Below the pieces are notes generated by a model that was not told the DNA's origin, made no database searches, and worked only from the letters and a program-made list of their open reading frames with translations. From Aphanothece sacrum FPU1 (lineage in GTDB: Bacteria; Cyanobacteriota; Cyanobacteriia; Cyanobacteriales; Microcystaceae): a stretch of DNA of 64,000 nucleotides. Made by a program: the position numbers and the translations under genes. The stretch is from the NCBI RefSeq assembly GCF_003864295.1, contig NZ_BDQK01000016.1, positions 248,001 through 312,000 of the forward strand. The letters run 5' to 3'. Each line of letters opens with the position of its first letter. Position 1 is the stretch's first letter. Positions 36,006 through 44,956 of the stretch are shown here, one piece after another.

Positions 36006-36347
36006 CTAATTGTCAAAGAGTACGTTGTCTAAAATTTCCTCAAAGCAAGTTTGTCCATAAGTTGTTAAGGTTTTTTTCGCGTTGGCATCTCCACTGCGAT
36101 ATTTAGTTAATAATCCAGTAAAGGCTGGCGATGAGTATTTTTTACGCAAAGTACTGACAGTACAAGTACAGCCTTGTTGGGCCTCAGCTTTAGTCATGCC
36201 CGCTTTTTGAGCTTGGGGAACACAATCTTTATTAAAGAAATCCATAAAGGGGTCTGAGGCTGCATTGACCTGTTGTGTGGCGATCGCAGTACCTAAACTC
36301 AAGGTTAATAAGGCCATGAAAGTCAGAATATTTCGACTGTAGTTCAT
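36006..36347 (-). CDS. Small exported protein with conserved cysteines
   Basis: From ATG 36347 the product has 113 residues: a signal peptide MNYSRNILTFMALLTLSLGT ending near VNA, then a mature part of about 85 residues with CVPQAQKAGMTKAEAQQGC, TCTVSTLRKKY and a final CFEEIL. Four cysteines could form two disulfides in the periplasm. A longer frame from 36407 adds 20 hydrophilic residues before the signal peptide and is unlikely. Function unknown. Confidence 0.7.
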   Translation of the reverse strand: MNYSRNILTFMALLTLSLGTAIATQQVNAASDPFMDFFNKDCVPQAQKAGMTKAEAQQGCTCTVSTLRKKYSSPAFTGLLTKYRSGDANAKKTLTTYGQTCFEEILDNVLFDN

Positions 36348-36528
36348 ATTATTTTTAGGACGCGAAACGAATAAACTTGATGGGTGGACGCGCCTAACCT
36401 CCTCCATACATTAGTCTATCGCTTCCTTAGTCAGAGAAAGTATGATTTATGGCAGTTTGTTAAATTGCACAATCTATAGCATTACGTATTAAGGTTAGCA
36501 CATTTATGACCTCTAAAACCTTGTCTGG

Positions 36529-36556
36529 GTAGGGGTCAACGGCCGTTGACCCCTAC
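36529..36556. repeat. 28-bp perfect palindrome (GTAGGGGTCAACGG arm)
   Basis: GTAGGGGTCAACGG followed by its exact reverse complement. It lies in the spacer upstream of tRNA-Cys. Same family as at 27173, 45751 and 46718. Confidence 0.9.
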
Positions 36557-36619
36557 TTAAACTTTTCGAGTAGTGCTATATCTTTAGGTTTTGTGATATG
36601 ATCAAAAGAATGTAAAGAT

Positions 36620-36690
<71 letters not shown>

Positions 36691-36947
36691 CTCTCCCTAA
36701 CCTATATATAATGCGGACTTTCGGCTTTTTGAATTTTTAGTTTTCATAGCCGAAATCCTATTATATTTTGGCTCTCATTTTTCAGGAGATTAGGCACTCT
36801 AATTGGTTATCTTTTCCCTGAGTATCAAAAAAGAGTACCCCGTTTCCGTAGGCATAATTTCTAAAATAAAGAAAATTAGCGATCAGTCAATATCCTTGAA
36901 AATTGTTATTATAACTTAATAGCAAATCATAAGGTGTGAAGAGATTT

Positions 36948-37964
36948 ATGGCTGTTCAATTAAAACAAGCTCTCGTTGTTGCTCAGTATATCATTACCCA
37001 ACGTTTAAGGGGTCGTAAACGCTTTCCTCTAGTGTTAATGCTAGAACCTTTGTTTCGTTGTAACTTAGCTTGTTCAGGATGCGGAAAAATTCAACATCCT
37101 GCTGAAATTTTAACCCGTAATCTTACCCCTGAAGAATGTTTTACCGCAGTTGAAGAATGTGGTGTTCCTGTGGTATCTATTCCTGGTGGTGAACCTTTAC
37201 TTCATCCCCAAATTGGTGAAATTGTTAAAGGTTTAGTCGAACGGAAAAAATTTATCTATTTTTGTACTAATGCTATTCTTTTAGAAAAAAGTCTCGATAA
37301 ATTTGAACCTTCTCCTTATCTAACTTTTAGTGTTCATTTAGATGGTTTACGGGAACATCATGATAAATGTGTTGATCGTAAAGGTGTATTTGATAAAGCA
37401 GTTCAAGGAATTCGTGCAGCTAAAGCTAAAGGGTTTCGGGTAACAACAAATACCACTGTATTTGAAGGAACAGACCCTAAAGAAATGCAGGATTTTTTTG
37501 ATTTTGTGCAAACATTAGATACAGATGGAATGATGATTTCTCCTGGATATAGTTATGAATGGGCCCCAGACCAAGATCATTTCTTGAAACGGGAACAAAC
37601 TAAAGCTTTATTTCAAGAAATTTTAAGTCCTTGGAAATCAGGTAAAAAGCGATGGAATTTTAATCATAATCCTCTATTTTTAGATTTTCTTTTAGGAGAT
37701 AAAGATTATGAATGTACCCCTTGGGGAAGTCCTAGTTATAGCGTTCTTGGTTGGCAAAAACCTTGTTATCTTCTCAATGAAGGTCATTATAAAACCTTTA
37801 AGGAATTGTTAGAAGAAACTCAATGGGAAAATTATGGAAATAAAAGCAATAATACCCAATGTGCCGATTGTATGGTACATTGTGGATATGAACCCACTGC
37901 GGCTGTTGATGCTATGAACCCTGCTAATATGGGCCGTGCTTTAGGTAGTTTGTTAAGTGCTTAA
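36948..37964 (+). CDS. hpnH: Adenosyl-hopene transferase HpnH (radical SAM)
   Basis: A 338-residue radical SAM enzyme with the [4Fe-4S] motif C38-NLA-C42-SG-C45, the [11 protein letters not shown]-binding segment and a C-terminal cysteine region ([12 protein letters not shown]). HpnH joins the 5'-deoxyadenosyl radical to diploptene, the first step towards C35 bacteriohopanepolyols. The start chosen is ATG 36948 ([11 protein letters not shown], the usual family start), preceded by AAGGTGTG; a GTG at 36936 is in frame. No other hopanoid gene is near. Confidence 0.93.
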   Translation: MAVQLKQALVVAQYIITQRLRGRKRFPLVLMLEPLFRCNLACSGCGKIQHPAEILTRNLTPEECFTAVEECGVPVVSIPGGEPLLHPQIGEIVKGLVERKKFIYFCTNAILLEKSLDKFEPSPYLTFSVHLDGLREHHDKCVDRKGVFDKAVQGIRAAKAKGFRVTTNTTVFEGTDPKEMQDFFDFVQTLDTDGMMISPGYSYEWAPDQDHFLKREQTKALFQEILSPWKSGKKRWNFNHNPLFLDFLLGDKDYECTPWGSPSYSVLGWQKPCYLLNEGHYKTFKELLEETQWENYGNKSNNTQCADCMVHCGYEPTAAVDAMNPANMGRALGSLLSA

Positions 37965-38045
37965 TTAGTCTTATAATCAGGGAATGGACGCTATATTTAT
38001 AGTTGCCATTCTCTGTTTCAAGTTAAGAGATAATGGTGAAAAATA

Positions 38046-38150
38046 ATGATTTATTTATCAGATCTTAATAAATTTAATATTTTTATAGTCTTAATTTTGA
38101 TGGCTTTATATGGAGCATCTACAATAATTTTGATCTTAGAAAAAATCTAA
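38046..38150 (+). CDS. Possible 34-residue single-span membrane peptide
   Basis: ATG to TAA encodes MIYLSDLNKFNIFIVLILMA followed by LYGASTIILILEKI, one continuous hydrophobic segment bounded by charged ends. This resembles small subunits of photosynthetic complexes in size and layout, but I cannot match it to a known Psa, Psb, Pet or Ndh peptide. No strong Shine-Dalgarno is seen. It may be chance in A+T-rich DNA. Confidence 0.3.
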   Translation: MIYLSDLNKFNIFIVLILMALYGASTIILILEKI

Positions 38151-38151
38151 A

Positions 38152-38331
38152 ATGGTTAATAATTCTGAATCTAGAGAAAGCAACAAAATTTTCGGTAGTT
38201 TAATTCCTATTATTTATAAAAGTAACTTATTAGCAACTGAAACAGAACCTAAATCTTTACCTATGTTAGATAAAATAAATCTAGATTTAACAGCAGATAA
38301 AATTTTTTCTTGGTTAAAAATAAAACCTTAA
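38152..38331 (+). pseudogene. Uma2 C-terminal relic
   Basis: The frame carries IIYKSNLLATETEPKSLPML, then DKINLDLTADKIFSWLKIK, matching the last 40 residues of the intact Uma2 gene at 38430-39026 (IYRSDLLETETEQKTLPILD...). The nuclease core is missing. The 16 leading codons do not match Uma2. Confidence 0.75.
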
Positions 38332-38429
38332 TAAAAACATTATTATTTTCTTAAATTATTATGTTAAAATAGTAATATTGAGTGCCTAATTTTATATAAA
38401 TCACTGCCTATATTAATTTTTAATCTCTC

Positions 38430-39026
38430 ATGACTACCACATCTATTCTAACCCTTAGTCTCGCAGATTTTCTGAATAAATCCCAGATTGATGAATCACC
38501 CGCTTGGGAATATATTAATGGCAAAATGTTGCAAAAGCCTATGCCTCAAACTCACCATAGCCGACTACAACTTAAATTAGCGACCACGATTGAATTAGTT
38601 GCTGAACCTAATCAAATTGCCCTTGCTTTTCCTGAATTGCGCTGTACTTTTGGTGGACGTTCTATTGTTCCTGATATTGCTGTTATTCTTTGGGAAAAAA
38701 TACCCTTTAATGAAGTAGAAGAACCTGAAAATAGCTCGTTCTTCTCTGCACCTGATTGGACAATTGAAATACTTTCTCCTAAACAAAATTCAACCAAAGT
38801 CATTGATAATATACTTTATTGTTTACAACATGGTAGCAAATTAGGATGGTTAATTGATCCTGATGAACGCTCAATTTTGGTCTTTCAACCAAACCAAACC
38901 CCAACTATTTATAGAAGTGACTTATTAGAAACTGAGACAGAGCAAAAAACTTTACCTATTTTAGATAAAATTAATCTAGATTTGACAGCAGATAAAATTT
39001 TTTCTTGGTTAAAAATTAAACATTAG
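38430..39026 (+). CDS. Uma2-family putative endonuclease, 198 aa
   Basis: A second Uma2 type, unrelated in detail to the 22-31 kb array: no coiled-coil tail and a different N-terminus (LSLADFLNKSQIDESPAWEY). Nuclease-fold residues lie in SIVPDIAVILW and WTIEILSPKQNSTKVIDNI. The C-terminus TADKIFSWLKIKH is duplicated in the relic just upstream. Length and layout match ordinary stand-alone Uma2 proteins. It is 23 bp upstream of tex but not obviously related functionally. Confidence 0.85.
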   Translation: MTTTSILTLSLADFLNKSQIDESPAWEYINGKMLQKPMPQTHHSRLQLKLATTIELVAEPNQIALAFPELRCTFGGRSIVPDIAVILWEKIPFNEVEEPENSSFFSAPDWTIEILSPKQNSTKVIDNILYCLQHGSKLGWLIDPDERSILVFQPNQTPTIYRSDLLETETEQKTLPILDKINLDLTADKIFSWLKIKH

Positions 39027-39049
39027 ACAAATAATCCTGATTAAATATT

Positions 39050-41209
39050 ATGGTTAATTTTATTACACTCATTGCTTCTGAATTATCCCTTACTTCCCAA
39101 CAGATAAAAAATGCTTTAGACTTATTAATAGAAGGTGCAACTATTCCCTTTATCGCACGTTATCGGAAAGAAAAAACAGGTTCTCTAGATGAAATACAAA
39201 TCAGAGATATTTGGGAACGATATAATTATTTGATGGAGTTAGAGAAACGAAAACAAACAATTTTAGAATCAATTAATGCTCAAAATAAACTCACGGATGA
39301 AGTGAGAAACCAAATAGAAACTTGTTTACAAAAAAACGAACTCGAAGATTTATATTTACCCTATAAACCAAAACGACGTACTAAAGCAACTGTTGCTAAA
39401 GAAAAAGGATTAGAACCTTTAGCATCATTGATTAAATCTTTGAACAATCCTACCACAACAACTCTATCTTTAGAACAAGAAGCAAGTCAATATATTTCTG
39501 AAGAAAACGGAATTATAACTGTTCAAGATGCGCTCAATGGTGCTGCTGATATTTTAGCAGAAGAAACCGCAGACAAAGCTAATTTACGTGCTTATCTTCG
39601 AGAATATTTCATGAAAGAAGGAGTCTTTATCTCTCGTATAAAAAATGAACATCCTGAAGGCAGTACCAAATATGAAATGTATCGAGACTTTAGAATTGGT
39701 GTTCAAAAAATAGCTTCTCATAATATTTTGGCTTTATTTCGTGGAGAAGAAGAAAAAATAATTTCTCTTGATATTGAATTTGATGAATCCTTTGTTTTAT
39801 CTTATTTAGCTTCTCAGGAAATTAAGACTAAAAACTCTCAAATTAAAGCTGTTTATCAAGAAATGCTTAAAGATTCATTTAACCGTTTAATTAAACCTTC
39901 ATTACTAAGAGAAGTACGTTCAGATCGCAAAAATTGGGCCGATATTGAATCTATCAAAACCTTTGAAACTAACTTAAGAGAATTACTTTTATCTTCTCCT
40001 GCAGGAATGAAACCAACCTTAGCTATTGATCCAGGATTTCGTACAGGTTGTAAGGTCTCTATTCTATCAGAAACAGGTCAATTTTTAGAGTATCAAGCTA
40101 TCTTTCCCCATACGGGAGAAGGAAAACGAAAAGAAGCAGAAAAAATCTTGACAAATCTAATTCAAAAATATAAAATACAATTAATTGCTATTGGAAATGG
40201 AACCGCTTCTCGTGAAACAGATCAGTTTGTATCTGAAGTCATGAAACCTTTAGAAAACAAACCAATTCAAGTGATAGTTAATGAGTCAGGTGCATCAATT
40301 TATTCTGCAAGTGATGTTGCAAGAGAAGAATTTCCTGATCTAGATATTACCATTAGAGGTGCGATTAGTATTGGGAGAAGATTACAAGATCCTCTTGCTG
40401 AATTAGTAAAAATTGATCCAAAATCTATTGGAGTTGGACAATATCAACATGATGTTGATCAGAAATTATTAAAAAAGAAACTAGAAGAAACAATTGAAAG
40501 TTGTGTGAATTATGTAGGAGTTGACTTGAATACTGCTTCCCAACAATTATTAACCTTTGTCTCTGGTATCACTCCAACTATTGCTAATAATATTGTTAAT
40601 TATCGTAATCAAAATGGGGTTTTTAAAAACCGTAAAGAGTTATTAAAAGTAGCAAAATTAGGAGCAAAATCATTTGAACAAGCAGCAGGTTTCTTAAGAA
40701 TTCGTGGAGGAAATAATCCTTTAGATAATACCGCAGTTCATCCTGAAAGTTATCCTGTAGTTGAAGCGATCGCCAAGACTTTAAATATCTCCTTAAACCA
40801 AATCAGTGAAGCAAATTCTCCTCTAAAGTCTCTTGATCTTAACTTATTTGTTACTGATAAGATTGGTTTACCAACCCTAAAAGATCTTATCACAGAATTA
40901 GAGAAACCAGGACGAGATCCTAGAGAAGAATTTAAGTATGCAACCTTTAAAGAAGGGGTAACAGAAATTAGTGATTTAAGGGAAGGAATGATTCTAGAAG
41001 GAATTATCACTAATGTGGTTAATTTTGGTGCATTTGTTGATATTGGAGTTCATCAAGATGGGTTAGTTCATATTTCCCAACTTGCTAATTATTTTATCAA
41101 AGATCCTAAACAAGTTGTCAAGGTAGGACAAGTTGTCAAAGTCAAAGTATTAGAAGTCAATGAACAACTTAAAAGGATTAATTTATCCATAAAAGATGCT
41201 CTACAATAA
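39050..41209 (+). CDS. tex: Tex family transcription accessory / RNA-binding protein
   Basis: A 719-residue Tex protein of normal length. The N-terminal helical domain includes IPFIARYRKEKTGSLDEIQI; the RuvC-like YqgF domain has LAIDPGFRTGCKV; two HhH motifs follow (GITPTIANNIVNYRNQNG); the C-terminal S1 domain begins GMILEGIITNVVNFGAFVDI. Tex binds nucleic acids nonspecifically and affects transcription and stress tolerance in several bacteria. Confidence 0.95.
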   Translation: MVNFITLIASELSLTSQQIKNALDLLIEGATIPFIARYRKEKTGSLDEIQIRDIWERYNYLMELEKRKQTILESINAQNKLTDEVRNQIETCLQKNELEDLYLPYKPKRRTKATVAKEKGLEPLASLIKSLNNPTTTTLSLEQEASQYISEENGIITVQDALNGAADILAEETADKANLRAYLREYFMKEGVFISRIKNEHPEGSTKYEMYRDFRIGVQKIASHNILALFRGEEEKIISLDIEFDESFVLSYLASQEIKTKNSQIKAVYQEMLKDSFNRLIKPSLLREVRSDRKNWADIESIKTFETNLRELLLSSPAGMKPTLAIDPGFRTGCKVSILSETGQFLEYQAIFPHTGEGKRKEAEKILTNLIQKYKIQLIAIGNGTASRETDQFVSEVMKPLENKPIQVIVNESGASIYSASDVAREEFPDLDITIRGAISIGRRLQDPLAELVKIDPKSIGVGQYQHDVDQKLLKKKLEETIESCVNYVGVDLNTASQQLLTFVSGITPTIANNIVNYRNQNGVFKNRKELLKVAKLGAKSFEQAAGFLRIRGGNNPLDNTAVHPESYPVVEAIAKTLNISLNQISEANSPLKSLDLNLFVTDKIGLPTLKDLITELEKPGRDPREEFKYATFKEGVTEISDLREGMILEGIITNVVNFGAFVDIGVHQDGLVHISQLANYFIKDPKQVVKVGQVVKVKVLEVNEQLKRINLSIKDALQ

Positions 41210-41225
41210 GGGATTGTATCCTGAG

Positions 41226-41540
41226 TTAAAGATAACCTGATCTTTCCTTTTTAAGAACCATCGCTAAATTACTGGGTAATTCTTCTAATTTAGCAGATAT
41301 TTCTACTTGAGAAAAGGGAGAAGAAAAAGTATAACAAGGATCACATTCTCCATCTTCATAAACTTGAATAACCCACTTATCGGGTAAATCTTTGATAGCA
41401 ATTTCCACAATATACCACCATCTATCGGGAATTGTACGAGAATTAAGCACAACAAACCAATCTTTTTCTTGACTGGGAAGTTCCCATTCTTCCATCACAA
41501 AATTGATGGCTAAATCTTCAGCATCAGCTAGAGAAATCAT
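41226..41540 (-). CDS. Conserved hypothetical protein, 104 aa
   Basis: An acidic 104-residue protein, MISLADAEDLAINFVMEEWE, with the core SRTIPDRWWYIVEIAIKDLP and VIQVYEDGECDPCYTF. It resembles the fold style of small immunity/inhibitor-like proteins, but I cannot name a family. Its ATG lies 2 bp after the stop of a 58-residue gene, so both are expressed together. Convergent with tex (16-bp spacer). Confidence 0.6.
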   Translation of the reverse strand: MISLADAEDLAINFVMEEWELPSQEKDWFVVLNSRTIPDRWWYIVEIAIKDLPDKWVIQVYEDGECDPCYTFSSPFSQVEISAKLEELPSNLAMVLKKERSGYL

Positions 41541-41542
41541 GA

Positions 41543-41719
41543 CTAATTTTCCACCTCAATAACTTTTTCAAATTCCCAATGATCCGCATCCATTTCACTC
41601 AGTAATGCCTCAAGTTTTTGTTTAGCTTCTTGACTTGTTTTCGCTTTAATTGAAAAACAAGCACTGATAACAATTTCGTAAATTTTATCGGGATTAAATG
41701 GCTTAATAGTGTGTTGCAT
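41543..41719 (-). CDS. Small conserved protein, 58 aa
   Basis: An open frame from ATG 41719 encodes MQHTIKPFNPDKIYEIVISA, then CFSIKAKTSQEAKQKLEALL and ends WEFEKVIEVEN. The 'F.IKAKT..EA...LE' layout looks like a compact alpha/beta protein. It is upstream of, and 2 bp from, the 104-aa gene. Function unknown; the tight spacing and codon-like composition argue for a real gene. Confidence 0.55.
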   Translation of the reverse strand: MQHTIKPFNPDKIYEIVISACFSIKAKTSQEAKQKLEALLSEMDADHWEFEKVIEVEN

Positions 41720-42023
41720 AGTAATAATTAATCACAAATAAGAGGAGCAGTAGACAGGTCAAAGAATATTTTTATTGGGTTACTCTCATAAGAGAATTAT
41801 AAATCAATATTCTCAGCCTTATCTATAAAATTAATGTTAATGTTATCTTTTTGTGTTCTCTTTTAATTTATTTAATGTTAATTTTCTTATATAATATTTA
41901 TTAATCTATAAATAATTTAACAATTTAGCTTAATCATTTTTAGTGATAATTAGTAAATATTTTTAAATCATATTTTTGTATTTTATGTTACGATAGATAC
42001 AAAATATTCTACAGAAAATCTCT
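41720..42023. other. A+T-rich spacer, no gene seen
   Basis: About 300 bp of low-complexity A+T-rich DNA between divergent genes. It must contain both promoters; ATGTTACGATAGATACAAAA near 41985-42003 may include a -10 box for the downstream gene. Confidence 0.5.
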
Positions 42024-42362
42024 ATGAAGCAGACAAATAGCCAAGCGATTGAAATTCAGCAGATTACTGGACTCAAACCGAGGCATTTTGCTGATTTAGT
42101 CAGGGCAGCACAATTGATTTTCGATCCCAGTGGAGGGGTGTTAGGTAGACACTCCCAAGTGAATTGGTCTGTATTTGGTCTTTCGGAAACCATCTTAGAA
42201 AATTTAAAGGAATTAGGGCAAAAATATCAATATGCGTCTCCTCACATTCCTGTGCAAATCATCTGGAATCAGTTAATACCAGAAACTCGTAGTTGGTTCA
42301 TTGATCACAAAAATATTTTGTGGCAAATTGAGGAGGTTTTACCTCCTCTGGATGAGGACTAA
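42024..42362 (+). CDS. Conserved hypothetical cyanobacterial protein, 112 aa
   Basis: A soluble 112-residue protein, MKQTNSQAIEIQQITGLKPR, with central DPSGGVLGRHSQVNWSVFGL and ending WQIEEVLPPLDED. No motif I can assign. The start is supported by the ATG following a long A+T leader. Monocistronic. Confidence 0.65.
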   Translation: MKQTNSQAIEIQQITGLKPRHFADLVRAAQLIFDPSGGVLGRHSQVNWSVFGLSETILENLKELGQKYQYASPHIPVQIIWNQLIPETRSWFIDHKNILWQIEEVLPPLDED

Positions 42363-42473
42363 TTTGACAGTGAATAGTTAACAGTTAACAGTTATCCGTT
42401 AAGTAGGTATTCACGGATTGAATGGGAGTTAGGGGCATAATATATTATGCCTCTACTCAATACCTAAGTTATT

Positions 42474-42728
42474 TTATCGATATTTAAGTTTCAACACCAG
42501 AATTGGAAAAGCTAAGATAAAAGTTGCTGTATTGGTCAGAATAACCGGTACATTTTGCAAAAAAAATCCATAAAGAATCCATAACAAAAGTCCAGTACAA
42601 AACAGAAGAAACATTTCTAAAGAGATATCTTTAGTAGAATGAGTTTTCCAAGTTTTAATAACTTGAGGTAAAAAAGATATGGTTGTAAAAGTACCAGCTA
42701 ATAAACCCAGAAAAGTAATAGGTTCCAT
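42474..42728 (-). CDS. SemiSWEET-type sugar transporter (PQ-loop/MtN3)
   Basis: An 84-residue protein with three membrane helices: ITFLGLLAGTFTTISFLPQV (PQ motif in the first helix), KDISLEMFLLFCTGLLLWIL and a C-terminal hydrophobic span. Half-SWEETs dimerise into sugar uniporters. Single gene between the 112-aa gene and rpsU. Confidence 0.9.
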   Translation of the reverse strand: MEPITFLGLLAGTFTTISFLPQVIKTWKTHSTKDISLEMFLLFCTGLLLWILYGFFLQNVPVILTNTATFILAFPILVLKLKYR

Positions 42729-42849
42729 CGGTTAGTCATTGAAATTTAAAGGTTAATTCTATCTACAGTAACGTACCAGAAAAAACAGATAAAAACGCGT
42801 CAATCTATGACGCGCTGCCTGTTTAATGTTCCTGTATCATTGATATTTA

Positions 42850-43035
42850 CTAGCTGTAATGTCTTTTGCGTTGTTTATGTTTAGCTAGTGCTTTGCGCTT
42901 GCGTTTTTCAATGGGGGTTTCAAAATGCCGATGTTTTTTCATGTCAGTAAAAATTCCTGCCTTACTGACTTGTCTTTTAAATCGACGTAAAGCTGATTCG
43001 ATACCTTCATTTTCTCCCAGAATTACTTGGGTCAT
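42850..43035 (-). CDS. rpsU: 30S ribosomal protein S21
   Basis: A 61-residue, highly basic protein: [20 protein letters not shown] followed by RQVSKAG and a Lys/Arg-rich tail ([18 protein letters not shown]). This is the standard S21 pattern and size for cyanobacteria. Confidence 0.96.
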   Translation of the reverse strand: MTQVILGENEGIESALRRFKRQVSKAGIFTDMKKHRHFETPIEKRKRKALAKHKQRKRHYS

Positions 43036-43071
43036 TCCTTCTTTTCTCCTATACTTAATAAAGTTTTTAGC

Positions 43072-43383
43072 TTAGGTGTGTAAACCATCAGACATAATTG
43101 TCCCACGTAGATGAGCGTTCGTTAAATTGATCGTACTCAAATCTACACCACTTAAATTAGCTGATATTAGATTGGTTTCAGTTAAATCTGCACCAGTCAA
43201 AACAGCATCCGTTAGATTAGCATAGCTTAAATTCGTTCGTGTTAAATTAGCGCCCCTAAGATCAGCCCCTGTAAAATCAGCACCACTGAGATTTATGTTT
43301 CTGAGATTAGCTGCAATCAGCGTCAGATTCCTAAAATCTCTTTGTCCTGCCAGATATCGACTTAAAAGTTCTTTGATATTCAT
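43072..43383 (-). CDS. Pentapeptide-repeat protein
   Basis: A 103-residue protein with about 13 consecutive A(D/N)LXX repeats (LRNINLSGADFTGADLRGAN, LTRTNLSYANLTDAVLTGAD), forming a right-handed quadrilateral beta helix. An N-terminal helix IKELLSRYLAGQRDF caps it. No signal peptide. Function unknown; members range from gyrase-protecting to structural. It lies 36 bp upstream of rpsU on the same strand. Confidence 0.88.
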   Translation of the reverse strand: MNIKELLSRYLAGQRDFRNLTLIAANLRNINLSGADFTGADLRGANLTRTNLSYANLTDAVLTGADLTETNLISANLSGVDLSTINLTNAHLRGTIMSDGLHT

Positions 43384-43525
43384 TGAGTCCTTTCATGATT
43401 TGCTTGAATAATCGAGTTGAACTAAAGTAAGAGTTTTTTAGCTAGTTAATCTATTGCGAAGCAAACCATTACTCAGTAATGGCCTAACTTCACGACTTTA
43501 GAGATAACACCGTCAATAACAATAC

Positions 43526-43826
43526 TTAGTAGCGTCTGGCAGCCCCACCACCTTTATTATTCCGATTTGCCGGTTTTTTATCTTCACGGGGTTTTGCCTT
43601 ATTAACCTTAAGATTACGACCCATCCACTCAGGCCCCGTCAAGAGCTTCTATTGCAGCCGTTTCCTGGTCTTCTGTTGCCATTTCTACAAAACCGAACCC
43701 TCTGGGTTGGCCAGTTTCGCGATCCATCGGAAGTTGAACGCGCTCAACCGTACCGTATTCCGTAAAAATCTCCTTGAGGTTTTCTTGCGTTACCTCATAA
43801 GACAGGTTGCCAATGTAAATGGACAT
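43526..43826 (-). pseudogene. RRM RNA-binding protein (Rbp) with +1 frameshift
   Basis: The first 65 residues form most of an RRM domain: RNP2 IYIGNLSY and RNP1 RGFGFVEM. The frame stops at TGA (43629-43631) right after EALDGA. Skipping one T (A at 43631 on the plus strand) restores the normal end EWMGRNLKVNKAKPREDKKP followed by ANRNNKGGGAARRY to a stop at 43526-43528. So a single inserted base separates the two halves: a sequencing error, a fresh mutation, or less likely recoding. Rbp proteins of this type are cold-induced and bind mRNA in cyanobacteria. Confidence 0.85.
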
Positions 43827-43965
43827 AGAAATAATTCCAAAACGAGAAAGTGTAGAGAGTTAGATTCGTCCAGATGCCTGTAAATAAATATCAACAAAAC
43901 AAACTACGAAAATAAGTCCTATGAAGGTATCCTAACACAGTCTTTAGGGATCATTATGGGAATCT

Positions 43966-44727
43966 TTAGAGGGTTCCCCCCAAAAATTCTTCTAGTTCCC
44001 TATCTCCCAGACGAAAGCTTTGACTAGAAATGACTGAATTTTCAGAACAAGATTTAGTCACCGATTGAGCTACTAACTCCCAATCTCTAACTTTAGCTTG
44101 TTGTAATTCTGTGACTTGCTGTTCTAAGATTTCAATTCGGTCGAGCAACAGTCGAATAACTTTAGCTTCTGAGTCAGGAAGATTGCCATGTTCTAAGGGA
44201 TTGACTCTTACCCCTGATTGATAAATTACTCGTCCGGGAACCCCAACAACTGTACAGTCAGAGGGAACATCTCGTAACACCACAGATCCTGCTCCAATCC
44301 GCACATTGTTACCAATATTAATATTACCCAGGACTTTAGCTCCTGCGCCAACTACAACATTTTTACCCACGGTTGGATGGCGTTTACCACTTTCTTTCCC
44401 TGTTCCCCCTAAAGTAACCCCTTGATAAATTAAGGTATAGTCACCAATTTGGGCTGTTTCTCCGATAACTACCCCCATACCGTGGTCAATAAATATCCCT
44501 TGTCCAATGGTTGCCCCTGGATGAATCTCAATACCAGTGAAAAAACGAGCAAAATGAGAGATAAGTCGAGGAATTAACGGAAGCTTTAGATGGTATAGTC
44601 CGTGAGCGATACGATGGAATAGTAAAGCCTGTAAACCAGGATAACAAAACAGAACTTCCAGCCAGTTACGGGCGGCTGGGTCACGTTCAAAGATAATACG
44701 AAAGTCAGCAATCAGGGATGATAGCAC
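43966..44727 (-). CDS. cysE: Serine O-acetyltransferase
   Basis: A 253-residue CysE. The helical N-terminal domain ([20 protein letters not shown]) is followed by a left-handed beta helix of hexapeptide repeats with the active-site [13 protein letters not shown] and the [16 protein letters not shown] loop. It makes O-acetylserine for cysteine synthesis. The start is GTG (44725-44727); the C-terminal 60 residues beyond the helix are a variable coiled-coil tail, as in other cyanobacterial CysE proteins. Confidence 0.95.
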   Translation of the reverse strand: MLSSLIADFRIIFERDPAARNWLEVLFCYPGLQALLFHRIAHGLYHLKLPLIPRLISHFARFFTGIEIHPGATIGQGIFIDHGMGVVIGETAQIGDYTLIYQGVTLGGTGKESGKRHPTVGKNVVVGAGAKVLGNINIGNNVRIGAGSVVLRDVPSDCTVVGVPGRVIYQSGVRVNPLEHGNLPDSEAKVIRLLLDRIEILEQQVTELQQAKVRDWELVAQSVTKSCSENSVISSQSFRLGDRELEEFLGGTL

Positions 44728-44956
44728 TGATGATTTTCCTGCTCGGTAATAAGCGTCTTAAACTTATTTTATCATTAGGGGTCAATCCCGTGCTTAAAGA
44801 ATCTTAATTATTAAAGATCTTAATGACATCACAGACAATTATGACGGCTTTCGTTGAAATAATTTATCATAAAGTTAAGGAATCTCATAAAGAAGCGTGA
44901 TTTTACCGATTCTTTTGTTGTTGTGTTTCTTCCTCCTCATTATTCGTTATTATTGA

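Noticed and set aside
43620-43640. Programmed +1 frameshift in the RRM gene
   Set aside because: The GCC-T context is a poor slip site and no stimulatory Shine-Dalgarno or structure is evident; mutation or sequencing error is simpler, though kept as a minor alternative.
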